The notes under the pieces are model-generated. The model ran no database searches and had not been told where the DNA came from. It saw only the letters and a list, made by a program, of their open reading frames with translations. A DNA stretch of 35,057 nucleotides from a virus. Both the position numbers and the translations under genes were made by a program. Below, piece by piece: positions 6,239 to 13,967 of the stretch. The stretch covers positions 1 to 35,057 of IMG/VR virus record IMGVR_UViG_3300020438_000124, one strand, 5' to 3'. Every line of letters starts with the position of its first letter. Within the stretch, counting starts at the first letter, position 1.

Positions 6239-8734
6239 CTAAATGAAGAAAGATTCAAGGGTAGCGGTTTTTTCTAATGACCATCCAATAGCATCCAGGA
6301 TGGCACGAACGGGGTCAACAAACGACTTACTAAACTGAAGATCATAGTCAATATACTTCTCCAGTCCTAGTTCCACAGGGAACTCATTGATGAATGAAAT
6401 TACATTCTCGTGGATTGGATTGGGTTTTTTCAGATAGCAGAACTTAATCTTCTCGCCGTTGTTGATAGCGTTATATTTATTATCGAGTCCATGCTTTTTG
6501 ATGTAGTGATTGAAGAGCAAAGCACCCCTAGCATGGATAGGAGTTCCTTTACTATAAATTGACAAGTGACTTTTGTACTTGTTAACATCTGAGACAGAAC
6601 GTGGAAAAGAAATCAACTGTGGTGGCAACTTCTTAAAGTCAATCTTTGCTCGTTCCACAAAGTCAATCACGTCATCCTCAGTCTGAGTCATGATAACCTT
6701 TAGCACATCTTTAATAAATGTGCGACAAGGTGCTGGTGTAGAAGATTTGACTGCTTCAATACCCATCATCTTGAGTTTTGGTTCAGTAAATCGGACACCT
6801 TCGATGTCCCAGGCATTGAGAATGTATCTCTTTTTAGCAGTCCAGATGCCACGTTCAGCGATTGTTTCACGCTTCATGAACATCTTCTGCTCGTAAGCGT
6901 TTACGTATGTCGCGAGGTCTTCATAAGAACCAGTAATATACTTTTCAAGTTCAGTCTCACAGATTTTATCAAGGAAATTAACAACTGCTTCAGTAGTCTT
7001 CTCTCTTCCCGAGAATACTTTGTTAACAAGAGGACCCAGATTAAGATAAATGGAGTCAGTATCAGAAGCAACAACATAATCAACCTCGTTGGTTTTTAGA
7101 ACTTTGTTAATGTACCGGTTCATCCGGTTTTCGATCCACCGTATACTGAACTGACCCCCGAGAGTAATAGCTTCAGCATTCTCCAACTTATAATAACGGA
7201 AATAGTTATTACCAATAGCACCATAAGCACTATTAAGTTGGATTTTTTTAGCCATCTGGATGTTGTTACACCTGGCAATTTCCTTCTCAAGTGCCTTAGA
7301 AGGGTTCTTCTCATAATCTTTTTTTGCTTGGATCATCTTCTTCTTAAAGATGACACGCTCCTTATAGATTTTGTCCATCAGGACCGGTAGAAAACCACGT
7401 TCTTTAGTTGTGAACATGGCACCGTTAGGGCAAACGGTTACATCTTTGAGATCAGATAGGTCAATTTCTTCTCCCAGAAGTTTGTCAACGGTGACTGTTG
7501 GGTGTCTCTCATCCAGCAACGTTTCAGGTGAAATGTTGTACTGCATAATGAGGTGCGGGTATAGCGAGTTGAGGTCAAAAGATACAACCCAGTCATACAC
7601 ACCCGGAACTGGTTCTTTAACGTAGGCACCAGCATACTTTTCATTCTTAGACTCCTCCAGTTTGGGTGGGATAGCGATGTTTCGCTTCTTCAGATCATTA
7701 TAAATGATCATGTCCCACATGCGGACCTGATAGAAGACATCGGTAAAGTTTACCTTGGCATCATAAGCCATGGTTATCGCCAGTTCGACGAGTTTCATCT
7801 TCTCTTCCAAAGCGTCAACCAGTTTAACGTCTTGGATGTTGTACTCTACAAACTTCTGCCAGTTCTTAGTGTAGAAATCTTTAAAGGTATCATACTCTGA
7901 GTGATCTAGTTTTTTCTGTCCAAGCTCCACCTCTCCAATATAGTCAAGCCGGTATGATTCTTGTGCTTTATATGTAAATTTCTTATAGAGATCCATATAA
8001 TCAAGAACAGTAATACCACCGATATCGTAAACCGTATGTGGTCTGCCGTGGAGGTAGATCTCTTCATGTGTTACAAGTCCCCACGGAGAAAGTCCTTTGA
8101 CACGTTTCTCACCCAGAAGTCTGGCAATTCTTTTGGCAAGGTATGGAATGTCATACAACTGACAGTTCCACCCAGTAATGACCTCGGGAGTGTTCTGCTC
8201 CCAGTATGCCATAAACTTATTTACCAGTTCGAACTCATCTTTACACTCCACATACTTGACCATGGAGTCATCGTTGCGAAACGGTCCCACGCCAAACGTA
8301 ATAATACGTTTAGTAGCAAAGTTCTCTAATGTGATACAAAGAAGTTCTTCATCACAATTCTCTACTGAAGGAAACCCACGCTCTGACTGGACCTCGATGT
8401 CGATCGTGGCGATATGCATCTTGCGGATATCAAACTTGATCTCATCCTCAGGATACTTCTCAGAGATATACTGATAGATGTATCGGCGATTTCCGTAGAT
8501 CGGAAAGTTCTCAATCGCTTCGTGCTTCTTAATGAACTCACGGCAATCTCTTACAGTTCCTGGTTGGATTGACTGAAGAGGTTTACCTTCTAGAGTTTTG
8601 TATTTTGATTTTTTCTTGCTAGGAACAAATACTGTTGGTTGAAATGATTCACGCGAAGTGAATGACTCACCATTCTCATAACCGCGAACGAGAAAATCGT
8701 TCCCGACCATTTGAACGTTAGTGTAATACCTCAT
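6239..8734 (-). CDS. 43: gp43 replicative DNA polymerase, family B
   Basis: 831 residues (T4: 898). The 3'-5' exonuclease motifs are D112-I-E114 (ATIDIEVQ), N190...D195 and Y298...D302. Polymerase motif A is SFDLNSLYPH (D387, Y392), motif B is KKIQLNSAYGAIGN (about 496-509) and motif C is ASDTDSIY (D558, D560). The C-terminus TATLESFFI resembles the T4 gp43 tail that docks on the gp45 clamp. It starts in an ATGA overlap with the radical SAM gene, an unusual partner, so its expression is coupled to that gene. No intein or split is seen. Confidence 0.97.
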   Translation of the reverse strand: MRYYTNVQMVGNDFLVRGYENGESFTSRESFQPTVFVPSKKKSKYKTLEGKPLQSIQPGTVRDCREFIKKHEAIENFPIYGNRRYIYQYISEKYPEDEIKFDIRKMHIATIDIEVQSERGFPSVENCDEELLCITLENFATKRIITFGVGPFRNDDSMVKYVECKDEFELVNKFMAYWEQNTPEVITGWNCQLYDIPYLAKRIARLLGEKRVKGLSPWGLVTHEEIYLHGRPHTVYDIGGITVLDYMDLYKKFTYKAQESYRLDYIGEVELGQKKLDHSEYDTFKDFYTKNWQKFVEYNIQDVKLVDALEEKMKLVELAITMAYDAKVNFTDVFYQVRMWDMIIYNDLKKRNIAIPPKLEESKNEKYAGAYVKEPVPGVYDWVVSFDLNSLYPHLIMQYNISPETLLDERHPTVTVDKLLGEEIDLSDLKDVTVCPNGAMFTTKERGFLPVLMDKIYKERVIFKKKMIQAKKDYEKNPSKALEKEIARCNNIQMAKKIQLNSAYGAIGNNYFRYYKLENAEAITLGGQFSIRWIENRMNRYINKVLKTNEVDYVVASDTDSIYLNLGPLVNKVFSGREKTTEAVVNFLDKICETELEKYITGSYEDLATYVNAYEQKMFMKRETIAERGIWTAKKRYILNAWDIEGVRFTEPKLKMMGIEAVKSSTPAPCRTFIKDVLKVIMTQTEDDVIDFVERAKIDFKKLPPQLISFPRSVSDVNKYKSHLSIYSKGTPIHARGALLFNHYIKKHGLDNKYNAINNGEKIKFCYLKKPNPIHENVISFINEFPVELGLEKYIDYDLQFSKSFVDPVRAILDAIGWSLEKTATLESFFI

Positions 8735-10140
8735 TGACGAGCAAAACTCACAAAATTGTTAAACATATATTGGATATCTTCTTTTGACATATATGGTGGT
8801 GGCATATCCAAATATGAAGAAGTATCTTCTGTACCAAAATTCATACTGACAATCAAATCATCACTAATAAATCCAGCATCAACACAAGTTTGTCTCAAAA
8901 GTGTACCATGATATGGAGTAAAGATGAATGCGTTAATATTGTCAGAATCAATACGCTTTGCCATCTCAACAGATTCCCAACAGTAATCCATGGTTTCATA
9001 TGGATATCCCATGATGAAATTGCACGTCGTGTCCAGTCCAACCTCCCGACAAATCTTAAACGCATTGATTGCTAGTTCATTTTTATATACACGACCAATG
9101 TGCTTTCTACGAAACTCATCGGATCCATGCTCAACACCCATGTTCATTTTAACACACCCTGAGTCCACAAGACGCTTTGCTTGATACTCAGTAAGAGTTT
9201 CTGGTCTGGTTTGAGCAAAATATTCTAACCCTATCCTTTCCTGCATATCACAAAATTCATCAAACTCTTCAGGTATCATAGTCAAAAGAGTGTCTGTGAT
9301 ATTCCAAATCAAATCTATATTATGCTTCTCTTTAAGATCCATGAGTTCTCCTTCGATATGCTCAATAGATCTACGACGAAAGAACTTACCAGCACGCTCG
9401 CGGTTATAGATAAAATTTTTCTCCGGCGAGTTACAGAACTTACATCCATAAGGACACCCACGCTGAGTCTCAATCGTAGCAATTTTTCTAATTGATCCCA
9501 TAAAAGGTCTGTAAAGTGCCTTATCTGGAAAGATTGTGTGGTCAGTATAAGGGAGTTCGTTTACATCTACCGCAGGTCTAAAGGCATTAGGATATACGTT
9601 AGGTACGTTCTTACATGATTCACCTTTGCGAATCTTATCCATCATCTCAGGGATAGTTTCATCACCCTCACCACAAGCGATGTAATCACAATCAGGTTCG
9701 AATATTTTTGGAATTGACGTTGGAAATACTCCACCAACAATACTGATGAACTCCTGATCATCAACCAGTTTGATCATCTTTTTCCAAATACCATAAGTAT
9801 CTTCAACAATAGAGGAGATAACCACATCAGGTTGTACCTCAAGCATCATGTCACGCCATGCATCATACATGTTGACATTTTCTACTTGAAAATCTTCACT
9901 CCATTTATACTCCTTAAACATACCACGCTTGGCACGTTCTTTATCCCTATCTGCTTGTTCTCCAGACATAGCATCTGTGTCATCAGCGTAGGAAAACCAG
10001 GTAGAATCAAACAAATGAATATTAGTAAATCCATTCCTCTTCAGACATGCTGAGATAATGGCAATTCCACCCGGAGGTGTAACTCGCATATGTTGGTTTG
10101 GATACATGAAGAGGATTTTTAAGTCCTTCTTGTCAATCAT
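8731..10140 (-). CDS. B12-binding-domain radical SAM protein
   Basis: 469 residues. Residues 1-200 resemble a cobalamin-binding Rossmann domain (LKILFMYPN, PPGGIAIISACLKR, DVVISSIVED, SIVGGVFPT, YIACGEGDETIPEM). A radical SAM core follows with the CxxxCxxC cluster site C229, C233, C236 (RGCPYGCKFC) and later SAM-barrel motifs (MGVEHGSDEF, FIMGYPYET). The DxHxxG cobalamin-ligand motif is not evident, so cobalamin may bind base-off or not at all. Such enzymes do radical methylations or rearrangements on lipids, tetrapyrroles, antibiotics or RNA. It lies in an ATGA-linked chain with an Sm-like protein and gp43. Substrate is unknown. Confidence 0.9.
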   Translation of the reverse strand: MIDKKDLKILFMYPNQHMRVTPPGGIAIISACLKRNGFTNIHLFDSTWFSYADDTDAMSGEQADRDKERAKRGMFKEYKWSEDFQVENVNMYDAWRDMMLEVQPDVVISSIVEDTYGIWKKMIKLVDDQEFISIVGGVFPTSIPKIFEPDCDYIACGEGDETIPEMMDKIRKGESCKNVPNVYPNAFRPAVDVNELPYTDHTIFPDKALYRPFMGSIRKIATIETQRGCPYGCKFCNSPEKNFIYNRERAGKFFRRRSIEHIEGELMDLKEKHNIDLIWNITDTLLTMIPEEFDEFCDMQERIGLEYFAQTRPETLTEYQAKRLVDSGCVKMNMGVEHGSDEFRRKHIGRVYKNELAINAFKICREVGLDTTCNFIMGYPYETMDYCWESVEMAKRIDSDNINAFIFTPYHGTLLRQTCVDAGFISDDLIVSMNFGTEDTSSYLDMPPPYMSKEDIQYMFNNFVSFARQ

Positions 10141-10388
10141 TTTGTTAGATCAATATACTTTTCTTTAAGAGTAGCGATGGGTTCGCAAAGAGTTAGAATT
10201 TTGTCAGAAGAAATCATGACATCACTTTCCTGAGTAAGATCCATCAACCATGATGATAGTGTATTGTTCTCACCGACGAGCATTGGTTTGACCAATTTAC
10301 AATCCGGTTCACCGATATCAGCACCGACTTCTTCAATCTGACTTACCAAACAAGATCCGGTAGTCAGAACAATAAGTTTAATGGTCAT
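10137..10388 (-). CDS. Small Sm-like candidate protein
   Basis: 83 residues in ATGA overlaps on both sides (10388 with the nucleotidyltransferase, 10140 with radical SAM). The layout is an IKL-strand, a charged turn, a proline strand (KPMLV), a W-x-x-x-T segment (SSWLMDLTQ), a KILTL strand and a final Tyr helix. The same order recurs in the 140-residue protein at 22456-22878, which suggests paralogy. This beta-strand order would fit an Sm/LSm-like barrel, but no Sm motif is diagnostic here. A TTGACA-18-TAGAAT promoter lies just upstream. Confidence 0.7.
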   Translation of the reverse strand: MTIKLIVLTTGSCLVSQIEEVGADIGEPDCKLVKPMLVGENNTLSSWLMDLTQESDVMISSDKILTLCEPIATLKEKYIDLTK

Positions 10389-11116
10389 AAGGAAAGATTC
10401 TTAGACTTCAATTCTACCAGAGCCTTGCGTACCTTGTCAATGTATCCATTGTTACGTAGTTCTTTGTAAACCATGTTGTCAAACCCATACTCACCATACT
10501 TGTCCAGCGATTCGTTACGGATAGAATTGAGTTTTTTGAGCACCGCTTTCATACCAGAAGCGTTGTCTCCTCTGATTAGGGTTTCGATCTTACGCTTGTA
10601 GTTATTTGCTTTCTTTACAATTTCAGATTCATCTGGATCCTCAGAAATCTGCTTTGGTTCTTGGATCCACTTCTTTTTAAGAACGCTATAAACACCTTGA
10701 CTTTTTCTACGCTTCTTACCAGGTTGCTCAATATAAGGTTCTACTTCAGCACCATAAACCTTGACATCATGTGTCAGCAACCACAACATTTTTTTATCAC
10801 TGTAGTAGTCATCCATTAATTCTGGATCACAGTCAGGAACATATTTTGGATCTACTACCAGGTGGACATCAATGTCCGAATGCTTCGTGTAATTATATCC
10901 AGCGTTACCGCCGAGCATGAGAATATCCTTAATGGATGCTTCAGGAAGATCAACATACTCAGCGAACGCCTTGCCGAACTTCATCAACGCCTCACGTACT
11001 TCCCCGCGCAGTGAGTTGTCTTTCCAGAAGACGGTATTCAATTTGTCGCGAAATTTCAGCGTCAGGGATTCTCTAAGATCTGACGCTGAAATATGTCTTA
11101 GGACACGACTATACAC
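10385..11116 (-). CDS. Nucleotidyltransferase-fold protein
   Basis: 243 residues from a GTG start. The polymerase-beta-like nucleotidyltransferase motif is clear: GGN (69-71) followed by HSDIDVHLVV, with D81 and D83 as metal ligands. A basic stretch (EQPGKKRRKSQG) and a C-terminal helical domain follow. Members of this superfamily transfer NMP to RNA ends, proteins or small molecules, and minimal ones act in toxin systems. GTG is preferred because the conserved-looking LRGEVREAL lies upstream of the first internal ATG. An AATAAATA late motif is exactly 20 bases upstream. Substrate cannot be assigned. Confidence 0.8.
   Translation of the reverse strand: MYSRVLRHISASDLRESLTLKFRDKLNTVFWKDNSLRGEVREALMKFGKAFAEYVDLPEASIKDILMLGGNAGYNYTKHSDIDVHLVVDPKYVPDCDPELMDDYYSDKKMLWLLTHDVKVYGAEVEPYIEQPGKKRRKSQGVYSVLKKKWIQEPKQISEDPDESEIVKKANNYKRKIETLIRGDNASGMKAVLKKLNSIRNESLDKYGEYGFDNMVYKELRNNGYIDKVRKALVELKSKNLSL
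10411..10440 (-). promoter_or_regulatory. Candidate sigma-70 promoter
   Basis: The minus strand reads TTGACA (10440-10435), 18 bases, TAGAAT (10416-10411), inside the last codons of the nucleotidyltransferase gene. The predicted start near 10404 is about 15 bases before ATG 10388, so it would drive the Sm-like, radical SAM and gp43 genes. Confidence 0.5.
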
Positions 11117-11135
11117 AGATCACTATCGTTTTCTG

Positions 11136-11143
11136 TATTTATT
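11136..11143 (-). promoter_or_regulatory. Candidate late promoter AATAAATA
   Basis: It overlaps the hsp20 stop codon and lies exactly 20 bases before the GTG start at 11116, the same spacing as before gp3, gp20 and the gp67-like gene. Motif match only. Confidence 0.4.
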
Positions 11144-11540
11144 CACCTCCGATGAAGTACTTCGGTTTCTTCTCTTCAGGAATAATCTCATCAAAATTAA
11201 TAGTTAAGATACCATCCTCTACTTTGGCATCTTTTACTACCCAATGATCTGGCAACTTCCATACACGTTTGAATGGTCTTTGGGCAATACCCTGATGAAC
11301 GTACTCCGACACATTTTGAATAGTTGTAGTATCAACACCACTGGAGTTGATATTAAGAGTGCCTTCTTTTACAAAGACCGTGATACTATTCTTAGAGTAT
11401 CCGGCAACTGCCATCTCCATAAAATACTTCCCATCACGTTTGACAATATTGTATGGTGGAAAGTTTGGTTGTTTGACTGACTCCAAATAAGCGGCAGTCT
11501 CTGGTACACTGAGTGTGTACGAATTAGCTGTGTTAAACAT
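11139..11540 (-). CDS. hsp20: Small heat shock protein Hsp20
   Basis: 133 residues with an alpha-crystallin domain: IVKRDGKYFMEMAVAGYSKNS, a KLPDHW segment and the DGILTINFD strand near the end, with IIPEEKKPKYF as the tail. These ATP-independent holdases bind unfolding proteins; nearly all T4-like cyanophages carry one. ATG 11540 follows AGAGG at short spacing. The gene has its own extended -10 promoter (11589-11597) after the regA terminator and a stem-loop at the predicted 5' end of its mRNA. Confidence 0.92.
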   Translation of the reverse strand: MFNTANSYTLSVPETAAYLESVKQPNFPPYNIVKRDGKYFMEMAVAGYSKNSITVFVKEGTLNINSSGVDTTTIQNVSEYVHQGIAQRPFKRVWKLPDHWVVKDAKVEDGILTINFDEIIPEEKKPKYFIGGE

Positions 11541-11562
11541 GACCTCTAATGAGCATCGTGGA

Positions 11563-11582
11563 TGTCCCCTGTTCGGGCGACA
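11563..11582 (-). other. Stem-loop at the predicted 5' end of hsp20 mRNA
   Basis: The minus strand reads TGTCGCCCGAACAGGGGACA: TGTC pairs GACA and CCC pairs GGG around a GAACA loop, with one bulged G. The predicted start site (about 11582) coincides with its first base. Such terminal hairpins can protect mRNA from 5' end-dependent decay. It does not hide the ribosome-binding site. Confidence 0.45.
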
Positions 11583-11588
11583 CTACTA

Positions 11589-11597
11589 ATTATAACA
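11589..11597 (-). promoter_or_regulatory. Extended -10 promoter for hsp20
   Basis: The minus strand reads TGTTATAAT followed by TAGTA; TG-n-TATAAT is a perfect extended -10. No -35 box is seen because the regA terminator lies there. The same TATAATTAGTA string occurs at 25527-25517, also just after a terminator. Confidence 0.6.
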
Positions 11598-11605
11598 CAA
11601 GGCAT

Positions 11606-11631
11606 GAAAAAGGGGGTTGTGAAAACCCCCT
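11606..11631 (-). terminator. Intrinsic terminator after regA
   Basis: The minus strand forms AGGGGGTT-TTCAC-AACCCCCT followed by TTTTT. It starts 13 bases after the regA stop and directly precedes the hsp20 promoter, separating the replication operon from hsp20. Confidence 0.85.
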
Positions 11632-11644
11632 GTGCTATTTCGGT

Positions 11645-12076
11645 TTACCCTTCTGGGGTCCGTTTTTTGCCAATATTATATTTCGTTTCTAGGATCCACT
11701 CACCTTTTTCACGGTAAGCGATGACCTTAATCTGATTTAGTGGGGCAATATCTGTGACAAGTTCTGCGTTTACCACGCCAACCAGTCCCCAATCTGCTAG
11801 CAACTGAACAATACGGTTGCGACGTTGGATGTCGTTCATGCTTAGGTTTGCTCGCTTCCCATCGAGAGCGAACAGTTCCTTAAAGTGAACAATGTAATAC
11901 TTACCTTGCTTGTGTAGGATGTGGCAGGATTGATAGAGTTTCTTCTCTTTCCTACTCGCTACACCAATGCGTGTGAGTGTTTCTCTGACCTTTAGAAAAT
12001 CGTCTGGTTCCGCTAGGGATACCTCAATCATCTTGTCAGGTGACCAGTTATATTCTGGTTCCTGGATCACGCTCAT
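11645..12076 (-). CDS. regA: RegA translational repressor
   Basis: 143 residues (T4: 122). The core closely follows T4 RegA: EPDDFLKVRETLTRIGVAS, LYQSCHILHKQGKYYIVHFKE and LLADWGLV. RegA binds ribosome-binding regions of early mRNAs and blocks translation, including its own and clamp-loader genes in T4. The start has an excellent GGAGGA ribosome-binding site and an ATGA overlap with gp62, so the autoregulatory target would lie in the gp62 3' end. The N-terminus has about 13 extra residues (VIQEPEYNWSPDK) before the T4-like start. Confidence 0.95.
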   Translation of the reverse strand: MSVIQEPEYNWSPDKMIEVSLAEPDDFLKVRETLTRIGVASRKEKKLYQSCHILHKQGKYYIVHFKELFALDGKRANLSMNDIQRRNRIVQLLADWGLVGVVNAELVTDIAPLNQIKVIAYREKGEWILETKYNIGKKRTPEG

Positions 12077-12456
12077 CTGATTCCTCCAGTGTCAAGTCTC
12101 TTTCTGATGTATGTAATTTGATCTTCAGTCAGAATAGAAAGAACTTGCTTCGCCTTTTCATTACTATAACCATAGTATTTCTTGACTAGTTCAAGGTTCT
12201 CCATCTCTTCCTTTCTAATCCAGGGAGAGAATCTTTTCTTGGATCTCAGAGTATTTAGTAAAAAATCATACTGTAACTTTTTATCAAGATGATGATTGAC
12301 ATTCATCTCATTCGCATACATCACAGCATCCAGATGACCAGACAAACATCTGTTAACAATATACGGAAGATATTTGGACTCAATATCCGGCATCTCGTCA
12401 ATAATATTGACTTTAGATTGATTGATACTATTCAACCAGTCCTTAAGTTCAGGCAT
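12073..12456 (-). CDS. 62: gp62 clamp-loader small subunit
   Basis: 127 residues from ATG 12456, shorter than T4 gp62 (187). The pattern INRCLSGHLDAV..ANEMN, LDKKLQYDFLLN and YYGYSNEKAKQVL is, from memory, that of cyanophage gp62, and position directly before regA fits the T4 order 45-44-62-regA. It partners gp44 to load the gp45 clamp. Here it is separated from gp44 by a methylase and an oxygenase. It overlaps dam by 8 bases and regA by ATGA. Confidence 0.88.
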   Translation of the reverse strand: MPELKDWLNSINQSKVNIIDEMPDIESKYLPYIVNRCLSGHLDAVMYANEMNVNHHLDKKLQYDFLLNTLRSKKRFSPWIRKEEMENLELVKKYYGYSNEKAKQVLSILTEDQITYIRKRLDTGGIR

Positions 12457-13354
12457 CAATCAGTCCTTCTTTCTTCAGTCTTGCGTAGTTGTAACACCCA
12501 TCAAACTTTAGTTTGATTTTAGGACTTTGCTCGTAGTTAAACAGAAGCAGTTCTTTTCTTTCTTGCTGATCTTTACTATAAGATCCAGTAGATCTCATTG
12601 TGTATGTATGATCAAACTCGCTTACTTTCCACCCTTGGAATCTTTCTTTGACCAGTTGAGACGAATTGTAAGATATGAGTTGAGGACCAATAAACCGATC
12701 ACAATCGGCAGCAAAACCGTCGTGACTGAATCCGTTATGCATACTCCCCTTCCTTCCATAAAGATTGCTTCGTATATCGTAGGGTGGGTCAAGATAGGTG
12801 AGGATGTTTCCGTCGTCAGTAAGGAGTTGTTCATAACTATGATTGGTAATTTTCCAATTTTTAATAATTAAGGAGTAGTAAGGAAGTTTCTCGATCCCTC
12901 GTACTGAGAAGTTGGAATCTGATGCCTGTTTGCTGAAGGATGAGGATTCAGATAGACCAGAAAAAGAGCACTTGTTAACAATGTAGAAACTGACAGCACG
13001 AACCTTAGCATCACACCTTCGGGGGTCTTGACACAAATACTCCTTAGACTCTTGGAAAAGATATTTTGCCGAACTGGGGTCAGGGTGCCTTTGTTTAAGT
13101 TGGAGGAGTTTGTCCTTAATTTCATTACCATAATCCTGTAGTTGCTGCCAGAAGGTTACCAGAGGTTCGTAGAAGTCGTTGACCCACACTTCCACCTCAG
13201 GGCGGGTTTGCGTCACGTACAGCGCCATAGAACCGCCTCCTAGGAAGGGTTCACGGTACTCTTTAAAGTCTTTGGGGAAGAATGGGGCAATCTTATTGAT
13301 TGCTCTACTCTTGCCCCCCGGATACCGCAGTGGGGTTTTCAGAGAGCGACTCAT
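12449..13354 (-). CDS. dam: D12-class DNA adenine-N6 methyltransferase
   Basis: 301 residues. Motif X/SAM-binding start RYPGGK (10-15), FLGGGSMAL (37-45, motif I) and catalytic DPPY (189-192) identify the Dam/DpnM class that methylates adenine, typically in GATC. The gene overlaps the upstream oxygenase by 50 bases and gp62 by 8. No cognate restriction enzyme is adjacent. Likely roles are protection from host restriction or marking phage DNA; the actual recognition site is not evident. Confidence 0.93.
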   Translation of the reverse strand: MSRSLKTPLRYPGGKSRAINKIAPFFPKDFKEYREPFLGGGSMALYVTQTRPEVEVWVNDFYEPLVTFWQQLQDYGNEIKDKLLQLKQRHPDPSSAKYLFQESKEYLCQDPRRCDAKVRAVSFYIVNKCSFSGLSESSSFSKQASDSNFSVRGIEKLPYYSLIIKNWKITNHSYEQLLTDDGNILTYLDPPYDIRSNLYGRKGSMHNGFSHDGFAADCDRFIGPQLISYNSSQLVKERFQGWKVSEFDHTYTMRSTGSYSKDQQERKELLLFNYEQSPKIKLKFDGCYNYARLKKEGLIDA

Positions 13355-13967
13355 AAGTCAAAAAGAAGTTAGTAGAACAACTTACACGCTCAACGTTAGC
13401 ATTGAACGGGTAAACATAATGTAAGAGCCAGGCAGGGAAGATAAAAATATCACCTTCCTCAGGTGGAACAGGACCTAGTGAGATCATATTGTGTGGTGCC
13501 CACTGACCGTACTGCCATTCGATCATACCACCAGTAGGATTACGTCCTTGCTGATTGGGATGTTTCCATTCATCCTTTAGTTCTTCTGGAACAGAACCGT
13601 AGATAACACAAGAAAAATCACCACCATGGATGTGTGGAGGATTCCATTCACCCTTCCTCTGAACATTCACCCATGGTCTCTCAACACGAGCGTTCATCAG
13701 CATGTACGGTGGTGGTTGATAGGATCCAACCTTTGTACATTGATCAAGATAGTCGTCCAAATGAGCACGAAGTTCATCATAGAATTCGCCACTAAACGAT
13801 GAACTTACTTCTCGTTCAATGTTACCTGCAAGAATTTTGGGAATATATTCCTCACTGTTGTTGGCACATGCCATAATCTCTAGACGAGACTCTTCAGTGA
13901 TTTTATTTTTATACATGGTGGGACCAAAAGGTCGCATCACCACACCATCAGTAATTTCTCTGGTCAT
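13305..13967 (-). CDS. 2OG-Fe(II) oxygenase-family protein
   Basis: 220 residues resembling the 2OG-FeII_Oxy_5 type common in cyanophages: NPPHIHGGDFSCVIYG (H112, H114), a GDIFIFPAWLLHYVYPF segment (H183) and RVSCSTNFF with R194 as likely 2-oxoglutarate anchor. Such enzymes hydroxylate proteins, nucleic acids or small molecules. ATG 13967 forms an ATGA overlap with gp44, and the 3' end overlaps dam by 50 bases. Its position beside a DNA methylase suggests, but does not show, a nucleic-acid substrate. Confidence 0.85.
   Translation of the reverse strand: MTREITDGVVMRPFGPTMYKNKITEESRLEIMACANNSEEYIPKILAGNIEREVSSSFSGEFYDELRAHLDDYLDQCTKVGSYQPPPYMLMNARVERPWVNVQRKGEWNPPHIHGGDFSCVIYGSVPEELKDEWKHPNQQGRNPTGGMIEWQYGQWAPHNMISLGPVPPEEGDIFIFPAWLLHYVYPFNANVERVSCSTNFFLTYESLSENPTAVSGGQE

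Noticed and set aside
6230-6258. TTGAAT-17-TATTAT with TGC before the -10, at the gp43 3' end
   Set aside because: The -10 overlaps the ATG of the 56-residue gene (6231), so transcription would start after that ATG. It could only serve later genes; the -35 is also weak. Not listed as a promoter.
11541-11588. RNA thermometer controlling hsp20
   Set aside because: The AGAGG ribosome-binding site and ATG lie outside the stem-loop and I saw no pairing that hides them.
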